From Dysgonamonadaceae bacterium (GTDB lineage: Bacteria; Bacteroidota; Bacteroidia; Bacteroidales; Azobacteroidaceae), in contig JAIRSN010000136.1 in the NCBI GenBank assembly GCA_031255425.1, positions 1 to 5,383 on the forward strand: 5,383 nucleotides of DNA, read 5' to 3'. This document shows, one piece after another, positions 5,333 to 5,383 of the stretch; the stretch's first letter is position 1; the number at the start of each line of letters is the position of its first letter. The notes under the pieces are model-generated. The model did not search any database and had not been told where the DNA came from. It saw only the letters and a program-made list of their open reading frames with translations. A program made the position numbers and the translations under genes.

Positions 5333-5383
5333 TTAACCTTCGTTTCTTTTAATCATCCCTTTTTCGATACGAACCGGGCAGGC
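5333..5383 (-). CDS. Possible C-terminal tail of a minus-strand gene (partial)
   Basis: The minus strand is open from the right edge of the window to a TAA at 5335-5333 and encodes ACPVRIEKGMIKRNEG. The other two minus-strand frames stop closer to the edge. I do not recognise the product from 16 residues, and an open frame this short can occur by chance. Support comes only from context: two minus-strand terminator-like hairpins lie to its left, as expected for a gene converging on the lipoprotein operon. Confidence 0.3.
   Translation of the reverse strand, partial: ACPVRIEKGMIKRNEG

Overview
The window looks like chromosomal DNA from a Bacteroidota bacterium, most likely order Bacteroidales. 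It carries a PorQ-type gene of the type IX secretion system (a system confined to this phylum), directly followed by cmk. It also carries an ECF sigma factor paired with an N-terminally tethered outer-membrane barrel protein. None of the five genes has a recognisable Shine-Dalgarno sequence before its start, which is usual in this phylum. I cannot name genus or species.

Layout. Bases 1-70 are a short AT-rich leader. Positions 71-1743 hold a tight two-gene unit, porQ (T9SS outer-membrane protein) and cmk (cytidylate kinase), 5 nt apart. A hairpin plus T-tracts at about 1793-1836 closes this unit; an overlapping alternative hairpin gives the site an attenuator-like look. Positions 1851-4847 hold a three-gene unit on the same strand: an ECF sigma factor, a protein with a short cytoplasmic anti-sigma-like head, one transmembrane helix, a long periplasmic linker and a C-terminal 8-strand outer-membrane barrel, and a lipoprotein built of LVIVD-type beta-propeller repeats. 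The spacings are 6 and 21 nt, so this is probably one operon.

How the parts may work together. The barrel/anti-sigma protein has the architecture described for dual-membrane-spanning anti-sigma factors (Dma-type) of Bacteroides: the barrel sits in the outer membrane, the linker crosses the periplasm and the head holds the cognate sigma factor in the cytoplasm. The lipoprotein, possibly surface-exposed, is a plausible partner or output. This reading is inferred from architecture and gene order.

From 4848 to about 5332 there is no convincing gene. The stretch holds a compact repeat structure: at least five units spaced 41-42 nt, each centred on a GC-rich palindrome, three of them with a second overlapping palindrome and a CTAC foot; a further unit exactly 126 nt on; a 50-nt imperfect inverted repeat bracketing most of the array; and two near-identical 37-nt copies that read as intrinsic terminators on the minus strand. 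A possible C-terminal tail of a minus-strand gene runs off the right edge (5333-5383). The repeat region is the least explained part of the window; the sigma/anti-sigma module is the most interesting protein system.
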